The notes below the pieces were generated by a model, which saw only the letters and a program-made list of their open reading frames with translations, made no database searches and was not told where the DNA came from. A stretch of 38,804 nucleotides of DNA, taken from Sphingomonas mali NBRC 15500. Lineage in GTDB: Bacteria > Pseudomonadota > Alphaproteobacteria > Sphingomonadales > Sphingomonadaceae. Shown here one piece after another: positions 24,906-34,080 of the stretch (position 1 is the stretch's first letter; each line of letters begins with the position of its first letter). Location: contig NZ_BCYX01000038.1 in the NCBI RefSeq assembly GCF_001598415.1, forward strand, positions 1 to 38,804, given 5' to 3'. A program made the position numbers and the translations under genes.

Positions 24906-26498
24906 TCACGCAGCGGCGGCCTCGGTCGCCATCTCGCGCAGCACATTCTTCAGGACCTTGCCCATCGGGCCGCGGGGCAGCGCCGTCACGAAGCTGATCC
25001 GGCGTGGAATCTTGTAGTCGGCGAGCTTGTCGGCACAATAGGCACGCAGCGCATCGACCGAGAGCACCTGGTCCGTATGAAGCACCACGAACGCGAAGAT
25101 GTCCTCGCCGAGCTTGGGGTGAGGTACACCGACCACGGCCGCATCCTGGATGGCCGGATGGCCGTAAAATATCTCTTCGACCTCGAGCGAGCCGATATTG
25201 TGTCCGCCGCGGATGATCATGTCCTTCTTGCGATCGACATGGAAGAGATATCCGTCCCCATCGAGATAGCCGACGTCACCCGTCAGCAACCAGCCGTCGC
25301 GAATGGCCCGTTCGGTCAGCGCCGGCTCCTCGAAATATTCGCGCATGATGCTGGGCCCCCGCAGCGCGATCTCGCCGACCTCGCCCGCCGGCAGCGGCTT
25401 GGCATCCTCGTCGACCACGCGCACCTCGATATGGGGCGCGGGCCGGCCGACCGAACCCAGCTTGGTGAACGTGTCTGCTCCGGACAGGAAGGTCCCCGGG
25501 CCGCCACTCTCGGTCATCCCATAGGTCTGGCGCAGTTCGACCTGGGGGAAGGCAGCCGCCAATTCGCGGATCACCTCGACCGACATCGAGGCGCCGCCGT
25601 AATCGAAGATGCGGATCGCGGAGAGATCGTGCTCGTCGGGACGATAGGCCTCGAGCAGCAGGATGTAGAAGGTCGGGGCACCGATATATTTGGTGGTCCC
25701 TTCCCGCTGCATGCGGGCAATGACCTCGGGCACGTCGAGCACGCGATCGAGCACCGCCGCACCGCCCGCCCACCAGGCCGGGAACAGCACGCAATGGATG
25801 CAGGCCGTGGTGAAGAAAGGAAAGAAGCTCTGATAGACGTCGTCAGCGCCGAGCGCGAGTTCGTGCGCGAAATCGTGCCCGGACGCAAGGCAACGCGCCT
25901 GCGTCATCACCGCGCCCTTGGGATGCGCGGTCGTGCCGGAGGTGAAGATGATCTCGACCATGCGATCCGGGTCGATATCGGGCCATCCGCCGGCGAGCGG
26001 ATTGCCCGCCGCGAGCACCTCGTCCCAGTCGAGCGTCCAGCTTTTGACCCCGCCGACCGAGATGACCCGATCGACAGCGCAGCCCTTGGCGCGCGCGGCG
26101 GCGACGACCGGCAGCAGGTCGGCCAACGCAACGAGCGTATGGCAGCGCGCCTTGCCGAGGACGTAGACGAGCTCGTCAACCGCAAAGCGCGCGTTGACCG
26201 GCACAACGACGCAGCCGAGCCGATGGAGCGCAAGCATCGAGACACAGGCTTCGTAGCCCGCTTCGTTGTTGAGCATGAGTCCGACATGATCGCCTGGACG
26301 AACGCCGGCCGTCCGCAGCCCGTCGGCGAAGCGTAGCGCCTCTTCCCACAGCCCGGCATAGCTGCGCCGCAGGTCGCCCCGGCCGGGGCTGGCCGCGGTC
26401 AGCGCAGGGGCATCCGGCGTTTCTCGAACGCGCGTCTCGAACAGCGCGACCAGGCTACTGTCGAACGATTGCCGCGATATCATCTGGGTCGCCTTCAT
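24906..26498 (-). CDS. Acyl-CoA ligase / AMP-binding acyl-CoA synthetase
   Basis: This 530-residue ANL-superfamily ligase would activate a carboxylic acid to its CoA thioester via acyl-AMP. Motifs are the P-loop-like IIFTSGTTAHPKG (about 180-192), YGMTESGGPG, TGDVGYLDGDGYL, the hinge VDRKKDMIIRGGHNI, and catalytic K514 in PRGPMGKVLKN. I use ATG 26498, 44 bp after the TonB 2 stop, but ATG 26483 five codons later has an AAGG at suitable spacing and is a real alternative. The frame remains open far upstream, inside the receptor gene, without ligase similarity. Co-transcription with TonB receptor 2 suggests it activates the imported acid. Chain or ring type cannot be read from the motifs. Confidence 0.9.
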   Translation of the reverse strand: MKATQMISRQSFDSSLVALFETRVRETPDAPALTAASPGRGDLRRSYAGLWEEALRFADGLRTAGVRPGDHVGLMLNNEAGYEACVSMLALHRLGCVVVPVNARFAVDELVYVLGKARCHTLVALADLLPVVAAARAKGCAVDRVISVGGVKSWTLDWDEVLAAGNPLAGGWPDIDPDRMVEIIFTSGTTAHPKGAVMTQARCLASGHDFAHELALGADDVYQSFFPFFTTACIHCVLFPAWWAGGAAVLDRVLDVPEVIARMQREGTTKYIGAPTFYILLLEAYRPDEHDLSAIRIFDYGGASMSVEVIRELAAAFPQVELRQTYGMTESGGPGTFLSGADTFTKLGSVGRPAPHIEVRVVDEDAKPLPAGEVGEIALRGPSIMREYFEEPALTERAIRDGWLLTGDVGYLDGDGYLFHVDRKKDMIIRGGHNIGSLEVEEIFYGHPAIQDAAVVGVPHPKLGEDIFAFVVLHTDQVLSVDALRAYCADKLADYKIPRRISFVTALPRGPMGKVLKNVLREMATEAAAA

Positions 26499-26542
26499 TG
26501 GTCGGTCGCCCGGCGCGGCTCGGCCGTGCCGGGCTGGGAGCG

Positions 26543-28756
26543 CTAGAAGCGGAACTTCACGCCGCCGCCATAGGTGGCGGGGTCGTTGACCACCCCGATC
26601 AGGTCCCGGCTTCCCCTGAAGCCGTCGACGATATGCCGATCGCCGGTGATGTTCCGGCCGAATACGTACAGCTCGAGGCCGTTCTTGAAGGCGAGGCCTG
26701 CCCGGGCGTCCAGCCGGTGCCACCCTTGCGTATTGAGCAGCGGAGAATTGTCGGCGGTGAAATAGCTCTTCGTCTCGAAGCTGTAATTGCCGCTCAGCTT
26801 CAGCGTCGACGACGCCCCAAGCCCGCGCTCGAAGCTGAAGCCGACGCCGCCGCTCCAGCGCGGCGCCAGATTCAGTGCATTGCCGGCGCGGTTGGCGGTC
26901 GGCACCGGCGTTCCGGTGCACGGCTGGTCGTCGCCCAGCGGCGTACCGCTCGTGATCCCCTCGCAGAAGCGGGTATAGGTCGCATCCGAATAGGTTGCCT
27001 GCGCATTGAGGGTCAGGCCCCGCAGAGGAGTCAGGATCACCTCCGCCTCGGCACCCTTGACGCGCGCCGCGCCGACATTGTCGATCACCGAGATCGAGGG
27101 CGAGATCAGCCGGCGCAGCTGAATATCCTTATAGTCATAATAGAAGGCCGCGACGTTGAACGTCAGCAGGCGGTCGAGGAGCTGCGTCTTCGCACCGAGT
27201 TCATAGGCCCAGAGCTTTTCCGCCTTGAAGGTGTTCGCCACATTGCCGGCACCGGGCTGATAGGCAAAGCCCGGCGCCTGATAGCCTTCACTCACCTTGG
27301 CGTAGAGCAGGACGTTGCGGTCGGGCTTGTAGTTCAGCCCGAAGGCAGGGAGCACGGCGGTATCGGACAGCTGACCAATGGTCGGGCTGAACCCCGCGGT
27401 CGAATAGTCGACCACGAAGTCACGCTTCTCGTAATTGAGCCGCACGCCGGCGCTCGCGGTCAGGTTGTGCGTGATATCGTATTCGGTCTGGAGAAAGGCC
27501 GCGAGCGTGTTGAGATCGCTCTTCGCGCGGGGGCGAGGATCGGCGATCAGCTGCGTTTTGGTCAGTTGGGTCGGGTTGAGGCGGATACGGACCTCCGCCT
27601 TCTCGTTGAAATAATTGGCCCCCAGCGTCACCTTCAGGCCGCCATGGTCGTAGACCGCACGCACCTCCTGATTGAACGTGCTGTTGTCGTTGGTGTCGAT
27701 GACATGCGCGACATTGAGCGCGGTGCCGTCGATATCGTAGATCACGAAGAAGTTGAACTTCCGGTAGCTCGAGATCGAGGTCAGCTTGACGTTGTCGGCC
27801 ACGTCCATGTTGAGCGTCAGCGCGAGCCCCTGGGTTTTGACGTGCGTTCCGATCTGGTTGCCGATGTCGGTCGCGATGTAGCGCGTGGCATAGGTGATCT
27901 GGCCATTGACCAGGCGGATCGGTGTGAAGATGTCCTGCGAGTATTTCTGGGTATAGTCCGCCGACAACGTCGCATCGAAGCCGCCGTTGCGATAGGCGAG
28001 CTTGAGGCGGCCGGTGTAGGAATTGGCGTCGCCGATCCTGCGATTGTTCACCGTGTTGATGAAATAGCCGTCATGGCCGTTGGCCGAGAAGGACGCACTC
28101 GCGGCGAAGCCGCCGCCGAGCGGGCCGCTGAGATAGGCCCCCGCCGAATAGGTGTTGTAGTTGCCGTAATTGACGTCGAACTTGCCGTGGAACTGATCGC
28201 CAGGCGCTTCAGTGACGATGTTGATCGCACCGGCGGTGGCATTGCGGCCATAGAGCGTACCTTGCGGCCCGCGCAGCACCTCGACCCGCTGGACGTCCTG
28301 TAGCCCGAAAAAAGCGGCGTCCGGGCGCGAGAGATAGACGCCATCGAGATAGACCGCGGTCGCCTGGCTGGCGCCGATCGGAACCGGCTGGCCGGCCACG
28401 CCGCGCAGCGAAATGAGATTGGTTCCGTTCACCCCCGCGAAGCCGGCGATCGACAGGCCCGGCACGCTTCCCTGCAGGTCGTTGATGGTGACCACGTTGC
28501 GTGCGGCGATCTGGTCGCTGGAAACCGCCGTGATCGCGATCGGAACGTCCTGGATCCGCTCGGCGCGGCGCTGCGCGGTGACGATGATATCACCGGGTAG
28601 CACGGGCTCCACCGCATCCGCGGCAGGCTGCGTCTGGGGAGCGGTGCCTGCGTCGGATGCGGTGGTCTGCGCCGACGCAACGCCGGGCAGCAGAATTGCC
28701 GCTCCCGCCATCAAGCGAGTGAGGTGCCTGGCCAGGACTGAATTACACGCACGCAT
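26543..28756 (-). CDS. TonB-dependent outer-membrane receptor 2
   Basis: This 737-residue outer-membrane receptor has a signal peptide ending GVASA (cleavage after A29), an Ala/Gln/Pro-rich stretch, TonB box GDIIVTAQRR at about 55-64, plug motifs LRGVAGQPVP and VEVLRGPQGTLYGRNATAGAINI, and a barrel ending GGGVKFRF. The start at ATG 28756 has GGGGAG 8-9 nt upstream. It is more typical of the family in plug sequence than receptor 1 (LRGPQGTLYGRNA versus LKGPQSLFFGKNS). It heads a likely operon with the acyl-CoA ligase and LysR 2. A conserved DNA element shared with receptor 1 lies 75 bp upstream. Confidence 0.94.
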   Translation of the reverse strand: MRACNSVLARHLTRLMAGAAILLPGVASAQTTASDAGTAPQTQPAADAVEPVLPGDIIVTAQRRAERIQDVPIAITAVSSDQIAARNVVTINDLQGSVPGLSIAGFAGVNGTNLISLRGVAGQPVPIGASQATAVYLDGVYLSRPDAAFFGLQDVQRVEVLRGPQGTLYGRNATAGAINIVTEAPGDQFHGKFDVNYGNYNTYSAGAYLSGPLGGGFAASASFSANGHDGYFINTVNNRRIGDANSYTGRLKLAYRNGGFDATLSADYTQKYSQDIFTPIRLVNGQITYATRYIATDIGNQIGTHVKTQGLALTLNMDVADNVKLTSISSYRKFNFFVIYDIDGTALNVAHVIDTNDNSTFNQEVRAVYDHGGLKVTLGANYFNEKAEVRIRLNPTQLTKTQLIADPRPRAKSDLNTLAAFLQTEYDITHNLTASAGVRLNYEKRDFVVDYSTAGFSPTIGQLSDTAVLPAFGLNYKPDRNVLLYAKVSEGYQAPGFAYQPGAGNVANTFKAEKLWAYELGAKTQLLDRLLTFNVAAFYYDYKDIQLRRLISPSISVIDNVGAARVKGAEAEVILTPLRGLTLNAQATYSDATYTRFCEGITSGTPLGDDQPCTGTPVPTANRAGNALNLAPRWSGGVGFSFERGLGASSTLKLSGNYSFETKSYFTADNSPLLNTQGWHRLDARAGLAFKNGLELYVFGRNITGDRHIVDGFRGSRDLIGVVNDPATYGGGVKFRF

Positions 28757-28830
28757 TAATCGTCTCCCCTCCGGATCTTGTCGCTGCGGACAGTTGCGAA
28801 TTATTTAGGGGAGGCCCGGCGCGACGCCCT

Positions 28831-28858
28831 CATGATTAGTTTTGTATCGGTCCATCGT
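28831..28858. promoter_or_regulatory. Conserved 28-bp element upstream of TonB receptor 2
   Basis: The + strand reads TCATGATTAGTTTTGT, five variable bases, then TCCATCG. It matches 13895-13922 at 23 of 28 positions and stands at almost the same distance from the receptor start. It lies in the 187-bp gap (28757-28943) between receptor 2 and the CoA-transferase stop. Confidence 0.6.
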
Positions 28859-28943
28859 GACTGGATATGTGCCGTACTTCATCGGTCAGGCGACGACAGC
28901 ACTCAGCCTTCGCCGGCCAGCGTCCGGACAAGCAAAATCGGGA

Positions 28944-31364
28944 TCAGGCCGGCTTGGCCACCACGGGCGCGCGCATGGCCTGGACCGTGCCACGGTCGAG
29001 CAATTGCTCGATCGCCGGCCAGTCCAGTCCAAGCCATTCGACGAGGACCTCCGCGGTATGTTCGCCGCTGAGGGGGGCCGGCCGCTGGGGCGGATCGGGC
29101 AGTCCGACCGCCCTGACCGGCATGTTCTCGACATGAAAGGGATCGGCGAGTTGCGGCTGCTCGACCAGTCTGAACTGACCTCGCTCGATATAATGTGGAT
29201 GGTGCGGCAGTTCTGCCACCCGCAGCATGGCCGCCGCCGGAACGCCCACATCCTGCAACAGCGCCATGGCGTCGCGGGGCGCATGATCGGCAAGCCAAGC
29301 GGCAACCGCATCGTCAATGCGGGCCCGCGCCTGCCTGCGGCCGGCCGCGGTCGCCAGCGACGCGTCCCGGGCGAGATCGTCGCGGCCGATCACCGCACAG
29401 AGACGCTGCCAGTCGCGGTCGTCGCGGACAGTGACCACGCACCATTCATCGTTGCCGGCGCAGGGAAAGACTCCCCAAGGCGCGTCATGATCGTCGGCAA
29501 TCGGCGCACCATCGGCCTGGCCCAGGGCACGCGCGGCGATCGCGGGTGCCATATGGCTCAGAATTACTTCCGCCTGGCTGACGCTCACCCGTCCGCCGCG
29601 ATCGGTTCGAAGCCGTCGGATCAACAACGCCAGCACACCGATCGCGCCAATGCGGCCGGCAACATGGTCGGGATAGACGGTGACCGCGTCGGAAAAGCCA
29701 GCGGGATCGTCGTCATACCGCCAGAGGCCGGACAGGCCGGTCGAGGCCCGCACGAGGGGACCATAGCCCAGCCGTCGGCTCCAGGGTCCGGTGGCGCCGA
29801 AAGCGGAGCTGTCGGACAGTACGAGGCGGGGATTGGTCCGCATGAGCGTCGCCGGATCGAGACCGAGCGATTCAAGGGTGCCCGGCTTGAAGTTGGACAA
29901 TATGACGTCCGCCTCCCCTGCCAACCGCAGGAACAGGGCCTTGCCTGCCGCATCGCGCAGGTCGATCGCGAGCGCCCGCTGATTGCGGTGCCCTGCGGCG
30001 AAAGTGACCGACATGATCGAACCGTCATGAGTCTGGCGGTTACCGTCAGGATAGGCCTGGTTCTCGACCTTGACGACATCAGCACCCTGGTCGGCAAGGA
30101 CACGCGATTGCTCGGCCCCCACCACGATCACGCCGAGGTTGAGGACCTTCAACCCTTCGAGCGGTCGATCCGCCATCATTATACGTTGGACCGGAAGGCG
30201 TGGCCCAAACCAGCTTGCCTGCGTTATCGGGTCAAGTCGCGCCATCCCTCCGGCCGGCCCGGCCCTCGACCCATCGATCTCGAAGACGCCGTTGGGCAGT
30301 GGCGCCTTCACGCCAGGCGCTATCTCCACCACGTTGAACGCGGATCGCGCGGCCAGATGGTCGCTTGCCAGAGTCTCGTCGAGATCGAGCAAGGCGGCAA
30401 CCGGGACGCCAAACCGTTGCCCGTCGCGCTCGATATCCTCCCTCTTCCTGTCGCGGACGAAGGCGGCAATCGCCGGCAACAGGTCAGGCGATGCAAAGCG
30501 CTTCTGGATCAAGCGGAAGGCGGGATCAGCGAATGCCGCCGGGCGCCCCATCCATTCGAACAACCCATCCCATTGCCGCGGCGCGAGGATGCACATCCGG
30601 ACATGGCCGTCGGCGCACGGGAAGATCGGATAGCGATGGCGCACGTCCGGGCGCCCGCGCGGGAACTTGCTCGGCGGAACACCGGCCGTCGCGCTGCCGG
30701 CGATGCCATAGCCGGGGTCGAGCGCTAGACCCGCCGCGTCCAGCAGCGACAGATCGAGATGATCGCCGCGTCCGGTGCGCAAGCGATACCAATAGGCGAC
30801 CAGCGCGAGATAGACGGCATGCGTCACGGCGCATTGGGTCGCCAATTCGCCGGGTGGCAGGAGCGGCGGCCGACCAGGCAGGCCCGATCGGGCGAGTTCG
30901 CCCGAAAGGGCATGGAAAACGGGGTCGGTTCCCTGCGCGTGGGCCAGCGGCCCTTCGAGACCGAAATCGCTGATCGACAGCACGACCAGGCCGGGATTGG
31001 CGGCGACGATCGCCGGGATATCGATCGGGAAAGCGGAGTCCGGCCGGGACCAGCTTGCTTCGATGAGAATATCCGCCTCGGCGATCAGGCGATCGACGGC
31101 GTTCCGATCCACTTCGTCGGTGAGATCGGCGGCAAAGGCCCGCTTGCCAAGGTTACGCGCGGCGAAGGACAGGCTGATGCCGTCATGGAGCGGGGTGGAC
31201 ATGCGGTCCGAGAACCCGCGCGGCGGTTCGATCCGTACGACGTCCGCGCCCAGTTCGACGAGCAATTGTCCCGCCAGCGCCGCCGTACCCGGCGCGCAGT
31301 CGATCACACGTACTCCGGACAGCGGACGATCGAGCATCGCCTCGTCGACCACCGGCGCCATCAT
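28944..31364 (-). CDS. Tandem-fused class III (CaiB/BaiF) CoA transferase
   Basis: This 806-residue protein carries two successive class III CoA-transferase units, about residues 13-390 and 397-800, each about the length of a normal family member. Such enzymes move CoA between acyl-CoA and a free acid via an aspartyl intermediate. Unit 2 keeps the catalytic Asp (D566 in YPDHVAG), 21 residues before its TDRG turn. Unit 1 has T176 at the aligned place before TGRG, so only unit 2 looks competent. Unit 1 starts LSGVRVIDCAPGTAALAGQLLVELGADVVRIE and unit 2 GLKVLNLGVIVVGAEQSRVLADQGADVVKVE (landmarks only; residues 15-46 and 403-434). The start at ATG 31364 has GGAG upstream. It is divergent from the E1/E2 genes. 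Confidence 0.88.
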   Translation of the reverse strand: MMAPVVDEAMLDRPLSGVRVIDCAPGTAALAGQLLVELGADVVRIEPPRGFSDRMSTPLHDGISLSFAARNLGKRAFAADLTDEVDRNAVDRLIAEADILIEASWSRPDSAFPIDIPAIVAANPGLVVLSISDFGLEGPLAHAQGTDPVFHALSGELARSGLPGRPPLLPPGELATQCAVTHAVYLALVAYWYRLRTGRGDHLDLSLLDAAGLALDPGYGIAGSATAGVPPSKFPRGRPDVRHRYPIFPCADGHVRMCILAPRQWDGLFEWMGRPAAFADPAFRLIQKRFASPDLLPAIAAFVRDRKREDIERDGQRFGVPVAALLDLDETLASDHLAARSAFNVVEIAPGVKAPLPNGVFEIDGSRAGPAGGMARLDPITQASWFGPRLPVQRIMMADRPLEGLKVLNLGVIVVGAEQSRVLADQGADVVKVENQAYPDGNRQTHDGSIMSVTFAAGHRNQRALAIDLRDAAGKALFLRLAGEADVILSNFKPGTLESLGLDPATLMRTNPRLVLSDSSAFGATGPWSRRLGYGPLVRASTGLSGLWRYDDDPAGFSDAVTVYPDHVAGRIGAIGVLALLIRRLRTDRGGRVSVSQAEVILSHMAPAIAARALGQADGAPIADDHDAPWGVFPCAGNDEWCVVTVRDDRDWQRLCAVIGRDDLARDASLATAAGRRQARARIDDAVAAWLADHAPRDAMALLQDVGVPAAAMLRVAELPHHPHYIERGQFRLVEQPQLADPFHVENMPVRAVGLPDPPQRPAPLSGEHTAEVLVEWLGLDWPAIEQLLDRGTVQAMRAPVVAKPA

Positions 31365-31736
31365 GCCGCCGCTCCATCAAGGGCCTTATGCGCCCTCTTC
31401 TCGTTCATCCCCACCTCATGTCCGTATCTTATAGCCTGACGCCAGCCTCATCCTAACCGCCTGGAAACCGGCAGGCTCATGATCCGATTGAAACCGGAGC
31501 ATACGCAAAATTGATGCGTCAAACCTCCCGTCAGATTGTATCGGCCGGTCATCGGGCGCCATTTCGATACGGTGCTCCAAGGCCATGCCGCCGCATAACG
31601 TAACGATGGGGGAAGAATGTCGGAGCATAACAGCCGCAACCCGCTATCCGGCATTCCCTCGCCGTTCCCGGCGCTCCGCGTCCATACGCCTTCCTTCGTC
31701 TTAAGCTGATCCAAGCGATCATTGCGCAGGTGAATC
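31365..31736. other. 372-bp divergent intergenic region, CoA transferase / E1
   Basis: No credible gene is seen. GAAACCGG occurs twice (about 31464 and 31490), followed by an ACGCA-N7-TGCGT dyad at 31503-31519, so this is probably a two-way promoter region. AGGTG precedes the E1 start at 31737. Confidence 0.55.
31503..31519. promoter_or_regulatory. ACGCA-N7-TGCGT dyad in the CoA transferase/E1 promoter region
   Basis: ACGCA at 31503-31507 and TGCGT at 31515-31519 are perfect complements with a 7-bp AT-rich spacer (17 bp overall), the size of a typical LTTR or FadR/GntR-like half-site pair. It lies 139 bp from the leftward start and 218 bp from the rightward start. The binding protein is unknown. 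Confidence 0.35.
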
Positions 31737-34079
31737 ATGCTCGACACCCGTTTCCCGACCAAGTCCGACACGATCAGCGCGCTCGAAACGCTCGACACGC
31801 GCCTGCGCTGGCTATCGTCCTGGACCATCCACAACGCCAACCATCTCCGCGATAGCCGTGACGGCCTGAAGGTGGGCGGTCATCAGGCGAGCTGCGCCTC
31901 GATGACGGCGATTATGGCGGCGCTCTATTTCCACGCGCTCGGCCCCAACGACCGTGTCGCGGTGAAGCCGCACGCCGGCCCGGTGCTTCACGCAATCCAC
32001 TATCTCCTGGGCAACCAGAGCCTCGACCAGCTGCAGCGTTTTCGTGGCCTTGGCGGTGCTCAGAGCTACCCCAGCCGGACCAAGGACAAGATCCCTGTGG
32101 ATTTCTCGACCGGGTCGGTCGGTCTGGGCGTCGCGGTCACCGCCTTTGCCAGCCTGGTACAGGATTATCTGCTCGCGCACGGGCAGCTCCAGCAGGACCA
32201 GATCGGTCGCATGATCGCGCTGATGGGCGACGCCGAACTCGACGAGGGCAATATCTACGAGGCGCTGATCGAGGCCTATAAGCACGATATCCGCAATTGC
32301 TGGTGGATCGTCGATTACAATCGCCAATCGCTCGATGCGACGACCGCGGACCGGATGTTCAACCGGTTCGACGACATCTTCCGGACCTGCGGCTGGCGCG
32401 TCGTCACGCTCAAGCACGGCCGACTGCAACGCGAGGCGTTCGCGCGCCCTGGCGGCAAGGCGCTGGCTGCCTGGATCGACAGCTGTCCCAATGCCGATTT
32501 CGCCGCCCTCACGTATCAGGGCGGCAGCGCCTGGCGCGAGCGGCTCGTCAAGGATCTGGGAAAGTCGAGTCCGACCGGGAAACTCATCGCCTCGTTCGAC
32601 GACGAGGCGTTGGCGGCGTTGATGACCAACCTCGGCGGACATTGCATCGAGACGCTGATAGACGCGTTCGCACAAAGCGCCGACGACACGCCGACCATGT
32701 TCATCGCCTATACGGTGAAGGGGTTCGGCCTGCCCTTCGCCGGTCACAAGGACAACCATGCAGGGTTGATGAATCCGTCGCAGATCGACGCCCTGCGCCA
32801 GAGCCTCGGCATTGCCTCGGGTGAGGAATGGGAGCCGTTCGCCGGCCTGGGCGACAATGCGGCGAAGACGCTCAAGGACTTCATCGACCAGTCGCCGCTC
32901 GCCGTTGCACACGCGACCTGCCCGGCCAACGCTGTGCCGGTCCCCGCGACGATCCCAACGCCCGACGGCGCCGAGCAATCCACCCAGGCGGCGTTCGGGC
33001 GGATCCTGCTCGATCTTGCGAAGTCTGGTGCGCCGATCGCCGACCGGATCGTCACCACCTCGCCCGACGTTACCGTGTCGACCAACCTCGGCGCGTTCGT
33101 GAACCAGCGTGGCCTGTTCCGCCGGCGCGAGTTGCAGGACGTGTTCCAGGCCGCCCGGATCCCTTCCGCCCAGAAATGGATCGGGCATGGTGCCGGCCAG
33201 CATATCGAACTCGGCATCGCCGAGCATAACCTCTTCCTGATGCTGACCGCCCTTGGTCTCGCCGCGCCGATCTTTGGAACCCGCTTGCTGCCGATCGGCA
33301 CGGTCTACGATCCCTTCATCGCGCGCGGCCTCGATGCCCTCAATTACGGCTGCTACCAGGACGCGCGTTTCCTGCTGGTAGCGACACCATCGGGCCTTAC
33401 GCTTGGGCCGGAAGGCGGCGCGCATCAGTCGATCAACTCGCCGCTAATCGGGATCGGACAACCCGGCTTGACCTATTTCGAACCCGCCTTCGCCGACGAA
33501 CTCGCGATCATGATGCGCTGGGCCTTCGAGCATCTCCAGGCGCCCGATGGCGGGTCGGTCTACTTGCGGCTCAGCACGCGCACCATCGCCCAGATCGAGC
33601 GCGATAACGATCAATGGCAGGCGGATGCGATCGCCGGTGGTTATTGGCTGCGGCATCCTGGGCCCGAAGCGGAGGCCGCGCTCGTCTTCACCGGCGCGAT
33701 CGCACCGGAGGTGCTGGCCGCCCATGAGGCGCTGAGCGAGGACATTCCTGGCCTCGGCCTCCTCAATGTCACCTCGCCCGATCTGCTCCTGCGCGGGTGG
33801 TCGGCGCGGCAAGCCGGTCGATGGTCCGGTCGCGGCAATGCGGCCTCGCACGTCGAGCGCCTGCTCTCCGCCCTTCGCCCGGATGCGGGACTGGTTACGA
33901 TTATCGACGGCAGTCCCGCCACGCTGTCCTGGCTCGGCTCGGTGCGCGGCATGCGGGTCGCCCCGCTCGGTGTCGACCGGTTCGGTCAGACCGGGGATTT
34001 GCCCGATCTCTATCGCACCTACCGCCTCGACGCCGACGCGATCGTGGACGCCGCCGCCGAACTCTTCCTGGGAGTCTGA
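31737..34079 (+). CDS. Single-chain 2-oxoacid dehydrogenase E1 (AceE/MdeB-like, transketolase-type)
   Basis: This 780-residue thiamine-diphosphate enzyme would decarboxylate a 2-oxoacid and pass the acyl group to lipoyl-E2. The N-terminal half has HQASCASMTAIMAALYF, LGGAQSYPS, the ThDP/Mg motif GDAELDEGN from G164 and the matching Asn N195 in DYNRQSLD. The second half has GQHIELGIAEHNLF (activating Glu) and GCYQDARFLLVATPSGLTLGPEGGAHQS (C-terminal cofactor-region landmark). It is about 100 residues shorter than E. coli AceE and resembles the shorter MdeB group, for which pyruvate or 2-oxobutyrate are known substrates. The start is ATG 31737. The E2 gene begins 1 bp after its stop. No E3 gene is in the window. 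Confidence 0.87.
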   Translation: MLDTRFPTKSDTISALETLDTRLRWLSSWTIHNANHLRDSRDGLKVGGHQASCASMTAIMAALYFHALGPNDRVAVKPHAGPVLHAIHYLLGNQSLDQLQRFRGLGGAQSYPSRTKDKIPVDFSTGSVGLGVAVTAFASLVQDYLLAHGQLQQDQIGRMIALMGDAELDEGNIYEALIEAYKHDIRNCWWIVDYNRQSLDATTADRMFNRFDDIFRTCGWRVVTLKHGRLQREAFARPGGKALAAWIDSCPNADFAALTYQGGSAWRERLVKDLGKSSPTGKLIASFDDEALAALMTNLGGHCIETLIDAFAQSADDTPTMFIAYTVKGFGLPFAGHKDNHAGLMNPSQIDALRQSLGIASGEEWEPFAGLGDNAAKTLKDFIDQSPLAVAHATCPANAVPVPATIPTPDGAEQSTQAAFGRILLDLAKSGAPIADRIVTTSPDVTVSTNLGAFVNQRGLFRRRELQDVFQAARIPSAQKWIGHGAGQHIELGIAEHNLFLMLTALGLAAPIFGTRLLPIGTVYDPFIARGLDALNYGCYQDARFLLVATPSGLTLGPEGGAHQSINSPLIGIGQPGLTYFEPAFADELAIMMRWAFEHLQAPDGGSVYLRLSTRTIAQIERDNDQWQADAIAGGYWLRHPGPEAEAALVFTGAIAPEVLAAHEALSEDIPGLGLLNVTSPDLLLRGWSARQAGRWSGRGNAASHVERLLSALRPDAGLVTIIDGSPATLSWLGSVRGMRVAPLGVDRFGQTGDLPDLYRTYRLDADAIVDAAAELFLGV

Positions 34080-34080
34080 C

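Noticed and set aside
24891..28303. Long + strand frames (481 and 601 codons) opposite the acyl-CoA ligase and TonB receptor 2
   Set aside because: They are antisense shadows without motifs, and the minus-strand genes explain the codon pattern.
13897..28900. Short + strand peptides starting MISFVxxHR at both conserved elements (13897 and 28834)
   Set aside because: The shared peptide start follows from the shared DNA element. The frames diverge at once, have no ribosome site and point away from the receptor genes.
28842..30728. 628-codon + strand frame opposite the CoA transferase
   Set aside because: It is an antisense shadow with low-complexity basic sequence and no recognisable domain or ribosome site.
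31812..33425. 537-codon minus frame opposite the E1 gene
   Set aside because: It is a shadow; the E1 strand carries the ThDP motifs and an intact start and stop.
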